A DNA stretch of 40,730 nucleotides from Candidatus Electryonea clarkiae (GTDB lineage: Bacteria; Electryoneota; Electryoneia; Electryoneales; Electryoneaceae), in NCBI GenBank assembly GCA_030765455.1, contig JAVCCM010000175.1:1-40730 (forward strand), written 5' to 3'. Positions 1-7,775 of this stretch are shown here, piece after piece. Numbering within the stretch: position 1 is the first letter of the stretch; each line of letters starts with the position of its first letter. The position numbers and the translations under genes were made by a program. The notes under the pieces were generated by a model. The model saw only the letters and a program-made list of their open reading frames with translations, did no database searches and was not told where the DNA came from.

Positions 1-93
1 TATGTTTTGCTACAGTATTACTGCCAAGAACAGAAAAACATGGTTTATGCAAAATAACCAAGAAGATTTAATAAGTCTGAAAGCGCATATTTG

Positions 94-114
94 CCTGAAA
101 AATACTTTTTCAGG
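94..114. repeat. Perfect 9-bp hairpin upstream of the HicB-like gene
   Basis: Positions 94-102 (CCTGAAAAA) pair perfectly with 106-114 (TTTTTCAGG) around a TAC loop. No T-run follows on either strand, so this is not a standard intrinsic terminator. It could be a weak processing or regulatory hairpin in the leader of the gene at 185. The rest of 1-184 holds no recognisable gene. Confidence 0.4.
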
Positions 115-184
115 AGACCCTAATTAAATCAAATTGTTGCAAATAGTATGTTTCTGGCTTTATTTAATAAAAGGAGGTTATGAT

Positions 185-340
185 ATGCAGAGAGAATTTA
201 CCTTACAATATTGGATAGATGATGACTGGTATGTCGGGAAATTGATGGAAGTTCCTGGAGTCTTCAGCCAGGGTGAAACGCTGGAAGAACTTGAAGAAAA
301 TATAAGGGATGCATATACCTTAATGATTTGTTTATCCTGA
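185..340 (+). CDS. Short HicB-like (UPF0150) protein, C-terminally truncated
   Basis: The ATG at 185 is chosen because a strong AAAGGAGG ribosome binding site lies just upstream (170-177). A longer reading from 134 adds 17 residues unlike the family. The 51-residue product has the HicB antitoxin fold signature: an N-terminal strand (FTLQYWIDDDWYVGKL), then the EVPGVFSQGETLEELEENIRDA motif that ends in the alpha helix (family knowledge). HicB proteins normally continue with more residues and pair with a HicA mRNA interferase. Here translation stops right after the helix (TLMICLS), no HicA-like ORF is seen on either side, and repeat elements follow at once. It may be a stand-alone HicB-type protein or the remnant of a decayed toxin-antitoxin pair. 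The family call is good; the function is unknown. Confidence 0.7.
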   Translation: MQREFTLQYWIDDDWYVGKLMEVPGVFSQGETLEELEENIRDAYTLMICLS

Positions 341-393
341 ATGGATAATAATCAAACCCTTAATCATCCTCGTGTTAAGTATAGAGTTAATTG

Positions 394-456
394 TATAGAG
401 TTCAACCTTCAGGTTGTTTTTTTTATTTTGTCGCACACTAAAGTGTGAACTCTAAA
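394..456. repeat. REPIN-like inverted doublet of two REP-type hairpins
   Basis: Unit A on the plus strand (394-416) reads TAGAGTTCA followed by a hairpin: stem CAACC/GGTTG with loop TTCA. Unit B on the minus strand (434-456) reads TTTAGAGTTCA followed by the same hairpin layout: stem CACAC/GTGTG with loop TTTA. The two share the lead sequence AGAGTTCA and the loop form but have different, fully complementary stems. They face each other so the whole element can fold into one long hairpin. A run of eight or more T after unit A (417-427) could also make it an intrinsic terminator for the HicB-like gene. This architecture matches REP/REPIN elements mobilised by IS200-like TnpA(REP) transposases. 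A further TGAACTCT copy lies at 462-469. Confidence 0.55.
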
Positions 457-487
457 CTTCATGAACTCTGAGTTTTCGCAATTATGA

Positions 488-540
488 AAAGAAATCCTGC
501 CCATCCTAAGCATCCTTGTATCCTGTATTCTTTTAATCCC
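488..540. repeat. Degenerate ATCCT/AGGAT short-period repeat
   Basis: The stretch contains five or six spaced copies of ATCCT (AATCCTG, CATCCT, CATCCTT, TATCCTG and similar) at roughly 8-11 base intervals, just behind the stop codon of the aldolase/dehydrogenase gene. A similar GGATT-rich stretch (CAGGATTAACAAGAT) occurs on the plus strand at 2760-2786, on the other side of the same gene. It looks like a low-complexity dispersed repeat; no function can be assigned. The remaining bases of 341-544 hold nothing else recognisable. Confidence 0.35.
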
Positions 541-544
541 GAAT

Positions 545-2719
545 TCATCTCATGAACGCTTCCGGTAGTCCTCCATCAACGGGAAAAACATGTCCCGTGG
601 TACGGCTGGATTTTTCTGACAGCATGAAAAGCCCTGCTTCCACTATGTCCCTGGGACGGATTGGCATTTTGGACAAAGTTCTGTTAGCATAGAATTCCGC
701 CAGTTTTTGTACCAGGGCATCTGTTTCTTCGTTCTCATCGAAACTGACGTCATATTTATTCAGGTTGGCAATTACACGGTTGCGTGGGAACATGGTACTT
801 CCTTCCACAACAGTCGCCGGGCTTACGCCATTGATCCGAATCGAAGGGGCATAACGTATAGCCAGTTCGCGTATCAAGTGGTTCACGGCGGCTTTGCTGA
901 CGTCATAAGGTTCACTGCCCGACTTGGGAACCACCGCATTCGCAGAGCCGGTCAGTACCACGCTTGCTTGGAAACTCTGTTTATTCACGATTTCGGCGAA
1001 TTCCTCGACAAGTATAAAATTCCCGGTAATATTTGTTCTCAATATTTTATCCCAGGTACTGTCGAGGTAACTGTTTCCCCTGTCAGGGGCTGAAATGACC
1101 GCTGCTGTGTTTACCAGATGATCGACTCCTCCGAAGAATTGTATAATGCCTGATAATGCAGCCTGAACTGATTTCCGGTCGGCAATATCAATATGGACTG
1201 GTAAAGCCAGCTCTTTTCCAAATCTTTTCTCGATATAATCGCAGGTCTTTTCTGCTGCTGCCAAATTGATGTCGGCAACAGCCACATGCGCGCCTTCCCC
1301 AATCAGGCGATAGCAGAATTCACGACCGATTCCACTGCCGCCTCCCACAACCATGACAACCTGGCGGCTATGTTCTTTTTCCCGCGGCATCCTTTGCAGT
1401 TTCGCTTCTTCAAGCAGCCAGTATTCAATATTGAACGCTTCCTGTGGATGAAGCGAAAGATAATTATTGATCACCAGGCTCGAATCGGCGCCATCATCTA
1501 ACTCGCCATCTTCCAGCGCAGTCGCACCTTCCATGACGTGGATAGCGTTAATGTAAAATTCTCCCGTGATTCGCGCTTCCTTTTTGGATTTGCCGAAACT
1601 GAACATCCCAATTCCAGCGATTAACACAACCGATGGATTTTTATCTCGAATGGCTGGAGAGTTGTCATGCTTATTCTGCTCATAATATTCACGGTAATCA
1701 ACCCGATACTGATTCACTCCTTGATGAATTGCTTCTTTCAACGATTCCACATCACCGGATTCCGGATTCCAGGGGATATACAGGGGTCGGATTTTAGTGC
1801 GAATGAAATGATCTGGGCAACTGGTTCCCTGGTACGCCAGTTTTCCCCCATCGATGCTGTTGACAAATCTCAGAACTTCAGGAAGGTCATTATAATCGGC
1901 GATCTGTTTTTTATTCTCACCTATCAGTCCCCTGATAAAAGGGAGGATTTCTGTAGCTAATTCTATACGGTTATCAAGCGTATCATATTGCGCTCCACCA
2001 AACAGGGTATCGCCCCGTCTCTCAACATCAGGAACGATAAACTGACCAAGCTGATCGATGATCTCAATGGTATTCCTGTAACACTCGTACTGAGTTTCTC
2101 CCCAGGTAAACAGTCCATGAGAAGCTAAAATAATCCCATCGCAATCCGGATTATCCTGAACTGCTTTTTCCAGCATTAATCCAAGCTCAAATCCGGGACG
2201 CTGCCAGGGAAGCCAGGTCAGCTTTCTATTAAACCGTTCGTTGAAAGCTGCCATTTTTTTCTGCCCGTTAGCCGATGCAGCCAGGGCAATAGCCCAGTCC
2301 GGATGGGTATGGTCAACATGTTTAAATGGCAGGAAAGCATGCAGCGACGTATCAATTGAAGAGGGACGGCTGGGAGGTCCGAAGCCGCATAACGGATATA
2401 ATCCAACCATCTCATCTTCGTATTCTACTCCACGATATATAGATTTCAAATCGAGCAATTTATTCATATACAGCCGGGAAAAACCATCAAGTTGCATTGA
2501 GCCAAGATCACCACCGCTTCCTTTGACCCAGAGTACCGATGTGCCCAGACCGGATAGCGGGTCTTTATTTGATATCTTGGATGACGTATTTCCCCCACCA
2601 AAATTTGTGATCCGTAAATCTGAGCCCAATAAATTAGACCGGTAGCAAAGCTGGATTTCTTCGCTCTGTTGGGAGGCATATTCCGCCTCCCATTGATCGT
2701 CCAAAAATTTCAGTTCCAC
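545..2719 (-). CDS. rhaEW: Bifunctional rhamnulose-1-phosphate aldolase / short-chain dehydrogenase
   Basis: The fused enzyme has 724 residues. Residues about 1-430 form a class II aldolase domain of the RhaE/YuxG type, with the metal-site HTHPDW motif near residue 134 and a later ASHGLFTWG histidine segment. Residues about 450-724 form a short-chain dehydrogenase with a GGGSGIG nucleotide loop near 458 and the YxxxK catalytic pair (YDVSK) near 604. In this family the aldolase splits L-rhamnulose 1-phosphate into DHAP and L-lactaldehyde, and the dehydrogenase oxidises the lactaldehyde to lactate. The start is GTG at 2719 with AAGGAGAA upstream on the minus strand. It lies downstream of rhaB on the same strand but 212 bases away, with an inverted repeat in between. 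Rhamnose isomerase and transporter genes are absent, so they must lie elsewhere. The fusion is typical of the family. Confidence 0.92.
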   Translation of the reverse strand: MELKFLDDQWEAEYASQQSEEIQLCYRSNLLGSDLRITNFGGGNTSSKISNKDPLSGLGTSVLWVKGSGGDLGSMQLDGFSRLYMNKLLDLKSIYRGVEYEDEMVGLYPLCGFGPPSRPSSIDTSLHAFLPFKHVDHTHPDWAIALAASANGQKKMAAFNERFNRKLTWLPWQRPGFELGLMLEKAVQDNPDCDGIILASHGLFTWGETQYECYRNTIEIIDQLGQFIVPDVERRGDTLFGGAQYDTLDNRIELATEILPFIRGLIGENKKQIADYNDLPEVLRFVNSIDGGKLAYQGTSCPDHFIRTKIRPLYIPWNPESGDVESLKEAIHQGVNQYRVDYREYYEQNKHDNSPAIRDKNPSVVLIAGIGMFSFGKSKKEARITGEFYINAIHVMEGATALEDGELDDGADSSLVINNYLSLHPQEAFNIEYWLLEEAKLQRMPREKEHSRQVVMVVGGGSGIGREFCYRLIGEGAHVAVADINLAAAEKTCDYIEKRFGKELALPVHIDIADRKSVQAALSGIIQFFGGVDHLVNTAAVISAPDRGNSYLDSTWDKILRTNITGNFILVEEFAEIVNKQSFQASVVLTGSANAVVPKSGSEPYDVSKAAVNHLIRELAIRYAPSIRINGVSPATVVEGSTMFPRNRVIANLNKYDVSFDENEETDALVQKLAEFYANRTLSKMPIRPRDIVEAGLFMLSEKSSRTTGHVFPVDGGLPEAFMR

Positions 2720-2788
2720 CTAATTCTCCTTAAACTTGACATATAGCTAAAACAATTAGCAGGATTAACAAGATACGCTGGATTTAAT

Positions 2789-2872
2789 CTTAGCGCCTTT
2801 GCGTCTTTGCGTGAGAGAGGTTTTTAAGTGAAGCAGGTGTTTATTCTCACGCAAAGACGCAAAGGAGCAAAG
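2789..2872. repeat. 28-bp near-perfect inverted repeat between rhaB and the aldolase gene
   Basis: The left arm 2789-2816 and right arm 2845-2872 are complementary at 26 of 28 positions. The inner 20 pairs (2797-2816 with 2845-2864, starting CTTTGCGTCTTTGCG) are perfect, and the loop is 28 bases. The arm also carries an internal CTTTGCGT direct repeat. Similar CTTTGCG-rich palindromes are known to me as dispersed intergenic repeats in unrelated bacteria (recollection, not searched). In rhaB-to-aldolase mRNA it would form a very stable hairpin, so it could stabilise the rhaB message or lower downstream expression. No long T-run follows on the minus strand, so it is not a plain terminator. Confidence 0.8.
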
Positions 2873-2931
2873 AAAAATATTGTTTAAATTAATCTAATGG
2901 TTACAAGCACATTTTTAAAGGTGAGACTTTG

Positions 2932-4416
2932 TCAATTACCCTGTTTTAATTTGAGAAATGATTCATACATTTCTTCCCATTCAACATTTTGTTGCGGCTC
3001 AAATCGTTCGCATGGGAATGACAGGTTAATGATCGACCGCCCTTCCATAACCGAACTAATAAGCCCCATTGAAACAGCTTGAATCATAGCATTTCCCAGG
3101 GACGTTGCTTCCATAGGACCGGCTAATACCAGGCAGCCGGTAGCATCGGCGGCAAACCGGTTCAGCAGCCGGTTTTGCGAACCGCCACCTACAATATGAA
3201 TTGTTTTCAATTCCCTTCCGGTCAAGGTTTCTAACTGATTGAGTACATATCGATACTCCAGCGCCAGGCTTCTCAAAACGCAATGAATAATATCACCCTT
3301 GCTTTGCGGAATTGCCTGTTCAGTATCCCGGCAGAATTGACTGATCGCCTCCGGCATGTTTTCCGGGGACAGGAAACAACCATCAGCGGGATCAATCAAT
3401 GCACCGGAATCTTGTGATTGTTCTGCCATTTCGGTCAATTCTCGATATGTATAAGGATTACCCTCTTTTTCCCAGGCTCTACGGCATTCCTGGATCAGCC
3501 AAAGCCCCGAAATGTTTTTTAACAGCCGGAATGTACCATCGACTCCACCCTCGTTTGTGAAATTGAACTTCTGGGCATCATCACTGATATTTGGCTCATC
3601 GACTTCAACGCCCATCAATGACCAGGTTCCTGAACTGATATAAGCCGCATTCCGGTCAGTCATGGGAATAGCTGCGACAGCGGAGCCGGTGTCGTGAGAT
3701 GCGGGCGCAATCACCGGGATCAATCCAATCCCCGTTTCCTCTGTCACATCTTGCTTGATCGAATCGATTATTGTGCCCGGTTGAACGATGGCGCCAAAAA
3801 TATCAACGGGAATGCCAAGCTTCTCGAGCAGGGGATATGCCCATTTACCCTCAAATGGATTGTAACACTGCGTGGTGGTGGCATTGCTGAATTCTGTAAC
3901 TTTTTTGCCCGTTAATAGGAAATTAAAAATATCAGGTATAGTCAGGAGATGTTTAGCTTGATCAAGAACAAAATCACCGGCTTTGACCATTGAATACAAC
4001 TGGTAAAGAGTGTTGAATTGCAGGAATTGAACTCCTGTTATCTTAAAGATTTCAGAACGTGGAATCACCTCAAAAACAGATTCCATGACATTGTCGGTCC
4101 TGGAATCCCGGTAATTGAAAGGATTATCAAGGAGCATGTCATTAGAAAAAAGTCCGAAATCCACACCCCAGGTATCCACACCGATGCTTACGATAGAGTC
4201 GCCATAATCAAATGCAGCGCGCGTCAATCCATTCTTGATATGACCCCATAAAACATCCACATCCCATTGAAGTTCTTCAGAGGAACGCACCGGATTATTT
4301 GGGAATCGAAGTGTTTCTTTCTGAGTAAATCGTTCTCCGTCAAAACTACAGGCAATAATCCGCCCGCTTTCAGCGCCAAGATCTACTACAAGAAAAATAT
4401 TTCCTTGATGATTCAT
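2932..4416 (-). CDS. rhaB: Rhamnulokinase (FGGY carbohydrate kinase)
   Basis: The product phosphorylates L-rhamnulose with ATP to L-rhamnulose 1-phosphate in the cytoplasm. The sequence aligns by eye along its whole length with E. coli RhaB: N-terminal VVDLGAESGRI phosphate-binding segment, IGVDTWGVDF, QFLQFNTLYQL, NATTTQ, SHDTGSAVAA, SSGTWSLMGVE, NEGGVDGTFRLLKNISGLWL and the C-terminal HIVGGGSQNRLLNRFAADATG adenosine-site motif. At about 494 residues it is full length. ATG at 4416 is preferred over the upstream in-frame TTG at 4434, though neither has a clear ribosome binding site. It is the first gene of the minus-strand rhamnose pair; its product feeds the aldolase encoded downstream. Confidence 0.95.
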   Translation of the reverse strand: MNHQGNIFLVVDLGAESGRIIACSFDGERFTQKETLRFPNNPVRSSEELQWDVDVLWGHIKNGLTRAAFDYGDSIVSIGVDTWGVDFGLFSNDMLLDNPFNYRDSRTDNVMESVFEVIPRSEIFKITGVQFLQFNTLYQLYSMVKAGDFVLDQAKHLLTIPDIFNFLLTGKKVTEFSNATTTQCYNPFEGKWAYPLLEKLGIPVDIFGAIVQPGTIIDSIKQDVTEETGIGLIPVIAPASHDTGSAVAAIPMTDRNAAYISSGTWSLMGVEVDEPNISDDAQKFNFTNEGGVDGTFRLLKNISGLWLIQECRRAWEKEGNPYTYRELTEMAEQSQDSGALIDPADGCFLSPENMPEAISQFCRDTEQAIPQSKGDIIHCVLRSLALEYRYVLNQLETLTGRELKTIHIVGGGSQNRLLNRFAADATGCLVLAGPMEATSLGNAMIQAVSMGLISSVMEGRSIINLSFPCERFEPQQNVEWEEMYESFLKLKQGN

Positions 4417-4703
4417 ATCGATTATCGGATTCAAAAGTTCATTTATTTTGCCTCTATTTCGCCCTCTGGCGCGCCAAATTATCGTTCCGTTTCAAAGCGG
4501 GTATCAATAGAATGCACAAATCATTGGAATATAGCGACACGACAGTACGACTGAGAACTATAATATTTGTGAAGTTAAAAGAGTTCAGTCATTCATTCAC
4601 AGCCTTCTCGATTAGAGGCTCGAACCAGCCTGACAATATCCCTTATTTCTAATGGTTCAATACTATTTGTATATTGGGATTAAACCACAAACAGGAGAAA
4701 GAG

Positions 4704-4910
4704 ATGTCCAGTTTTATTATTCTCAATGAAGTTGATAAGGGCTTGGTGCTTGTTAACACGTTAAATATTACTTATGTATCAGAATCAGGTGACAACAGCG
4801 CTGTTCATTTTATTGCACAGGAGGAAGGCGCTATTAATCGTATCGTTACCGAAGAATCATTGGAGGAAATTACAAATATGATTGGGACAATGAAGCCACA
4901 ATTATTTTAG
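4704..4910 (+). CDS. Small FlbD-like protein of unknown function
   Basis: The 68-residue product starts at the ATG at 4704, preceded by CAGGAGAAAGAG. The pattern is a strand ending in a Leu-Val-Asn turn (LVNTLNITYVSE), a middle strand (AVHFIAQ), and a C-terminal TEESLEEITNMI helix. This resembles the FlbD family (flagellar operon small protein; ...I..V....T.I.......VKES..E...) and similar orphan proteins of Bacteroidota. No flagellar genes are present in the window, so a flagellar role is not supported. The gene stands alone, with long AT-rich gaps on both sides. Confidence 0.65.
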   Translation: MSSFIILNEVDKGLVLVNTLNITYVSESGDNSAVHFIAQEEGAINRIVTEESLEEITNMIGTMKPQLF

Positions 4911-5221
4911 ATTTCGTCTCCATACTTCAACAAACCGGAAATGAAAATTAATGGGATGTACTGTATAGAAAGGTTCATTCCTTAAGCAAAGATATTGAAA
5001 ACAAAGATGTAAAGATGCAAATATCCTCCTTTTGAACCGGATTCTTCTCTATGTGGCTGCAAGTTTTCAAATGGCTTGTTATGGTTGAGAGTTATCGCGA
5101 AGAAACTTGAGACAACAGGATACTCTCATCTTGTATATTGATACAAAGCTATATACATTTCAATTATCCGGCTTGTTAGAGCCGTTTTTTTGTGTAAGTA
5201 CCTAACTGAAAGTGTAAAGAT
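4911..5221 (+). other. Gene-free gap with a weak terminator-like hairpin
   Basis: This 311-base gap contains no supported ORF. Near its end, CGGCT (5169-5173) can pair with AGCCG (5180-5184) around a 6-base loop, followed by seven T residues (5185-5191). This has the form of an intrinsic terminator but the stem is only 5 bp. It could end a transcript from the 4704 gene or act in the leader of the TPR gene at 5222. The stretch 4995-5020 is rich in AAAGATG-like words. Confidence 0.3.
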
Positions 5222-5902
5222 ATGGCTAGAGCGCAAAAAAGAGTTGGTCGTAAGGAAATACGTCAGGATCCCCTGATGAAGGTAGTTGTCAAGGGCAGAG
5301 GATGGATGGACGTGCATGGCAATAAGGCTATGATCGGAGTAATTGCTTTGGTCGTTGCAATAATTGCAGTCATTGTTGTACGGAATATGCGCTTTTCCGC
5401 TAACGATGAAGCACAGGTTTCATTAGCTCAAGCGCGTCAAATGCTGATGGAGAACAGGGAAACTGACGCATTGGCTCTTTTCGAGGAGACATCAACACGG
5501 TTCAAGGGGACCCAGGGTGGAGCCAATGCGCTCTTCAGCCTTGCCGAACTTAAGCTTGCCGATGGTGAAAATGAGGAAGCACTCGAAATTTTCAAACGTT
5601 TTGAAAAGAAATATGGTAGTGAATTTATGTTAAATTTTGGCGCTATGAGTGGACAGGCGGTGGCGCTGGAAAACTTGCAGCGTTTTGATGAAGCTGCGGT
5701 AGTATTTGAAAAGATAGCAAGTAAAGATAAATATGGTCATTTACAACCTTATGCTCTCTATGAAGCGGGACGATGCTGGATACGGGCGGGAGATGAAACG
5801 AAAGCTCAAGGATATTTCGACAGGGTTGTCAAAGAATATCCCGATTCCCCGGAAAAACGTGACGCGGAACGGGAGCTTGCATTGTTGAATATCAAGCTCT
5901 AA
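5222..5902 (+). CDS. Membrane-anchored tetratricopeptide-repeat protein (YfgM-like layout)
   Basis: The 226-residue product has a basic cytoplasmic N-terminus (residues 1-35), one transmembrane helix (about 37-54, MIGVIALVVAIIAVIVV), and a soluble part made of three or four TPR-type helix pairs (AQARQMLMENRETDALALFEE; ANALFSLAELKLADGENEEALEIFKRF; YALYEAGRCWIRAGDETKAQGYFDRVVKEYP). The layout resembles YfgM/BamD-like periplasmic scaffold proteins. Its specific partner is unknown. It lies just upstream of rimP, separated by a possible promoter and hairpin, so it is probably a separate transcription unit. The ATG start has only a weak ribosome binding site. Confidence 0.8.
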   Translation: MARAQKRVGRKEIRQDPLMKVVVKGRGWMDVHGNKAMIGVIALVVAIIAVIVVRNMRFSANDEAQVSLAQARQMLMENRETDALALFEETSTRFKGTQGGANALFSLAELKLADGENEEALEIFKRFEKKYGSEFMLNFGAMSGQAVALENLQRFDEAAVVFEKIASKDKYGHLQPYALYEAGRCWIRAGDETKAQGYFDRVVKEYPDSPEKRDAERELALLNIKL

Positions 5903-5923
5903 TGTTTATATAGTATTGATATC

Positions 5924-5953
5924 TTGACATTGTAGTATTTTACTTACTATTTT
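5924..5953 (+). promoter_or_regulatory. Possible promoter for the rimP-nusA-infB operon
   Basis: A consensus -35 hexamer TTGACA (5924-5929) is followed after 18 bases by TATTTT (5948-5953); the alternative TACTAT has a 15-base spacer. It sits in the gap between the TPR gene and rimP, just before the leader hairpin. The -35 fit is perfect and the -10 fit only fair. FCB-group bacteria may use other promoter consensus sequences. Confidence 0.4.
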
Positions 5954-5963
5954 GAAGTTTCCG

Positions 5964-5989
5964 AAAGAGTGGGTTTTAGCCCACTCTTT
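5964..5989 (+). promoter_or_regulatory. Perfect 10-bp leader hairpin before rimP
   Basis: AAAGAGTGGG (5964-5973) pairs perfectly with CCCACTCTTT (5980-5989) around a TTTTAG loop. It ends 18 bases before the GTG start of rimP and immediately before its AGGTGA ribosome binding site (5995-6000). Hairpins with a GTGGG/CCCAC core occur ahead of rimP in Firmicutes (recollection). It could be an attenuator or an autoregulatory site of the operon. The downstream T-run is short (TTTCTCAT). Confidence 0.6.
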
Positions 5990-6007
5990 CTCATAGGTGA
6001 CAGAAAA

Positions 6008-6463
6008 GTGATTACTCAGCAGCGAATAGAAGAATTAATTCTTCCACTATTGGAAGACAGCGAATTTGAAATAGTTGAAATACGCCTGCACGGACGAAGT
6101 GGCAGGTTATTCATTGCGATAAAATTAGACCATCGGGAACGAAGTATTTTTCTTGATGAATGTGCAAAATGGTCGCGGAATTTCGAGGATGTTTTTGATA
6201 TAACCCTGGATTTCCCCAGGCAATACGCATTGGATGTATCGTCACCCGGGCTTGGCTATCCACTCATGAAAGAGTGGCAGTTTAAAAAGAATATTGGTCG
6301 TACGTTGATAATTGAGGAGCGTCCTGAAAAATCTGAACAGGGAAAACCGACCATTCGTAAGGCAAAACTCATAAGTGTTGAAAAAGGTAAATTGTTGTTT
6401 GATGACGATTTGTCTGTCGAGATGAAGTCAATCATAAAGGCAAAAGTTGCACTGCCCTGGTGA
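6008..6463 (+). CDS. rimP: Ribosome maturation factor RimP
   Basis: RimP assists maturation of the 30S ribosomal subunit. The GTG at 6008 is the preferred start: AGGTGA lies 8 bases upstream, while the longer reading begins inside the leader hairpin at 5969. The 151-residue product shows the two-domain family layout: an N-terminal alpha/beta domain (RIEELILPLLEDSEFEIVEIRL ... LFIAIKLD), the signature ALDVSSPGLGYPLMKEWQFKKNIGRTL at its end, and a C-terminal SH3-like barrel (RKAKLISVEKGKLLFDDD). It is the first gene of the rimP-nusA-infB operon, the standard order. Confidence 0.93.
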   Translation: MITQQRIEELILPLLEDSEFEIVEIRLHGRSGRLFIAIKLDHRERSIFLDECAKWSRNFEDVFDITLDFPRQYALDVSSPGLGYPLMKEWQFKKNIGRTLIIEERPEKSEQGKPTIRKAKLISVEKGKLLFDDDLSVEMKSIIKAKVALPW

Positions 6464-6521
6464 TAGAAATATAGATAATTGAAGTGATGATTATGGCAAA
6501 ACGATTTGGAGTAAATAAAGG

Positions 6522-7760
6522 ATGAATCAGGCGATTGTTGAAGCGATCTCGCAAATCATCCGTGATAAAAACATAGATCGTGATACATTTCAGGAAATCA
6601 TTGAGTCAGTGTTTCTTAAGGCGATTGAGAAACGTTACGGACAATGCGAGAATTTTGACGTAATATTTAATATCGACCGGGGCGATATTGAAATTTATGC
6701 TGACAAGACTGTGGTTGACGATGGTGAAATAGAAGACGAAGCCACAGAGATTGAAATATCCAGGGCGCTTGAAACTGATGAGGATATAGAAGTCGGTGAT
6801 GAGTTTACTGAGATTATAGATCATAATCATTTCGGGAGACGGTTGATTATTGCTGCAAAGCAAAACCTTATCCAGAAAATAAAAGAGATCGAAAAGAAAA
6901 ATCTTTACGACGAATTCTCTGAGCGTATTGGCGAAATAATCATTGGTGACGTTCACCAGATAAATAAATATGAACTGCGGATAAATGTCGACAAAACTGA
7001 AGTAGTAATGCCTCAAACGGAGCAGGTATATAACGAATCGTTCCGTCGTGGTCAATCCGTCAAAGCAATTATTACTACAGTACGTGAAACCAGTCGTGAT
7101 CCGGAAATAATTATATCAAGAAAAAGCAATAATTTTGTTGTCAGGCTTTTTGAGCTTGAAGTGCCTGAGATTTATGACGGAATTGTTGAGATTCAAATGA
7201 TTGCCCGTGAAGCGGGTGATAGAACAAAAATTGCAGTTATTTCTAATGACCGCCGAATTGACCCTGTTGGCGCATGTGTGGGAATGAAAGGGGTCAGGAT
7301 CCAGGCAATTGTCCGGGAAATAAATAATGAAAAGGTTGATATAATTCATTGGACTACTGATCGTGAATTACTGGTGAGACGATCACTTGCGCCGGTAATA
7401 CCGATAGAAATTATTTTCAATGACGAGATGGATCGAGCAACAGTCGTAATTCCTGATGATCAAATGTCAATGGCGATTGGTAAAAGAGGTCAAAACATTC
7501 GCCTGGCATGTGAAATCACAGGGCTTACAATAGATCCTGTAAAGGAATCTGAATACTATACCGATGAGTTAACGCTTCTCGAAGTGGAAGAGTTGACTCC
7601 TGCATTACGAGATAAATTGATAGAGGCAGGATATGCAACGGCTGATGAGGTTTTGGACGCCGGAGTTAAGAAATTGTTGGAGATTCCCGGTTTTGGGGAA
7701 AAGACAATACAAAAAATCCTAGATATACTAAATACTTATTTCGAAACGAACGAGGAATGA
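6522..7760 (+). CDS. nusA: Transcription termination/antitermination factor NusA
   Basis: NusA binds RNA polymerase and nascent RNA and controls pausing, termination and antitermination. In order the 412 residues show: N-terminal polymerase-binding domain (about 1-130), S1 domain (about 135-200, IGEIIIGDVHQINKYELRINVDKTEVVMP), KH1 with GMKG, KH2 with GKRG (MAIGKRGQNIRLACEITG), and a short C-terminal helix-hairpin-helix (LLEIPGFGEKTIQKIL). It lacks the long acidic repeats of the E. coli protein. The ATG at 6522 has GGAG about 9 bases upstream. The next gene starts 15 bases after its stop. Confidence 0.96.
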   Translation: MNQAIVEAISQIIRDKNIDRDTFQEIIESVFLKAIEKRYGQCENFDVIFNIDRGDIEIYADKTVVDDGEIEDEATEIEISRALETDEDIEVGDEFTEIIDHNHFGRRLIIAAKQNLIQKIKEIEKKNLYDEFSERIGEIIIGDVHQINKYELRINVDKTEVVMPQTEQVYNESFRRGQSVKAIITTVRETSRDPEIIISRKSNNFVVRLFELEVPEIYDGIVEIQMIAREAGDRTKIAVISNDRRIDPVGACVGMKGVRIQAIVREINNEKVDIIHWTTDRELLVRRSLAPVIPIEIIFNDEMDRATVVIPDDQMSMAIGKRGQNIRLACEITGLTIDPVKESEYYTDELTLLEVEELTPALRDKLIEAGYATADEVLDAGVKKLLEIPGFGEKTIQKILDILNTYFETNEE

Positions 7761-7775
7761 TAACCGGAGGAGAAG

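Noticed and set aside
4560..4700. Possible tRNA near GGCTCGAACC at about 4616
   Set aside because: The T-loop-like word is present, but no matching acceptor stem, D arm or anticodon arm can be folded around it.
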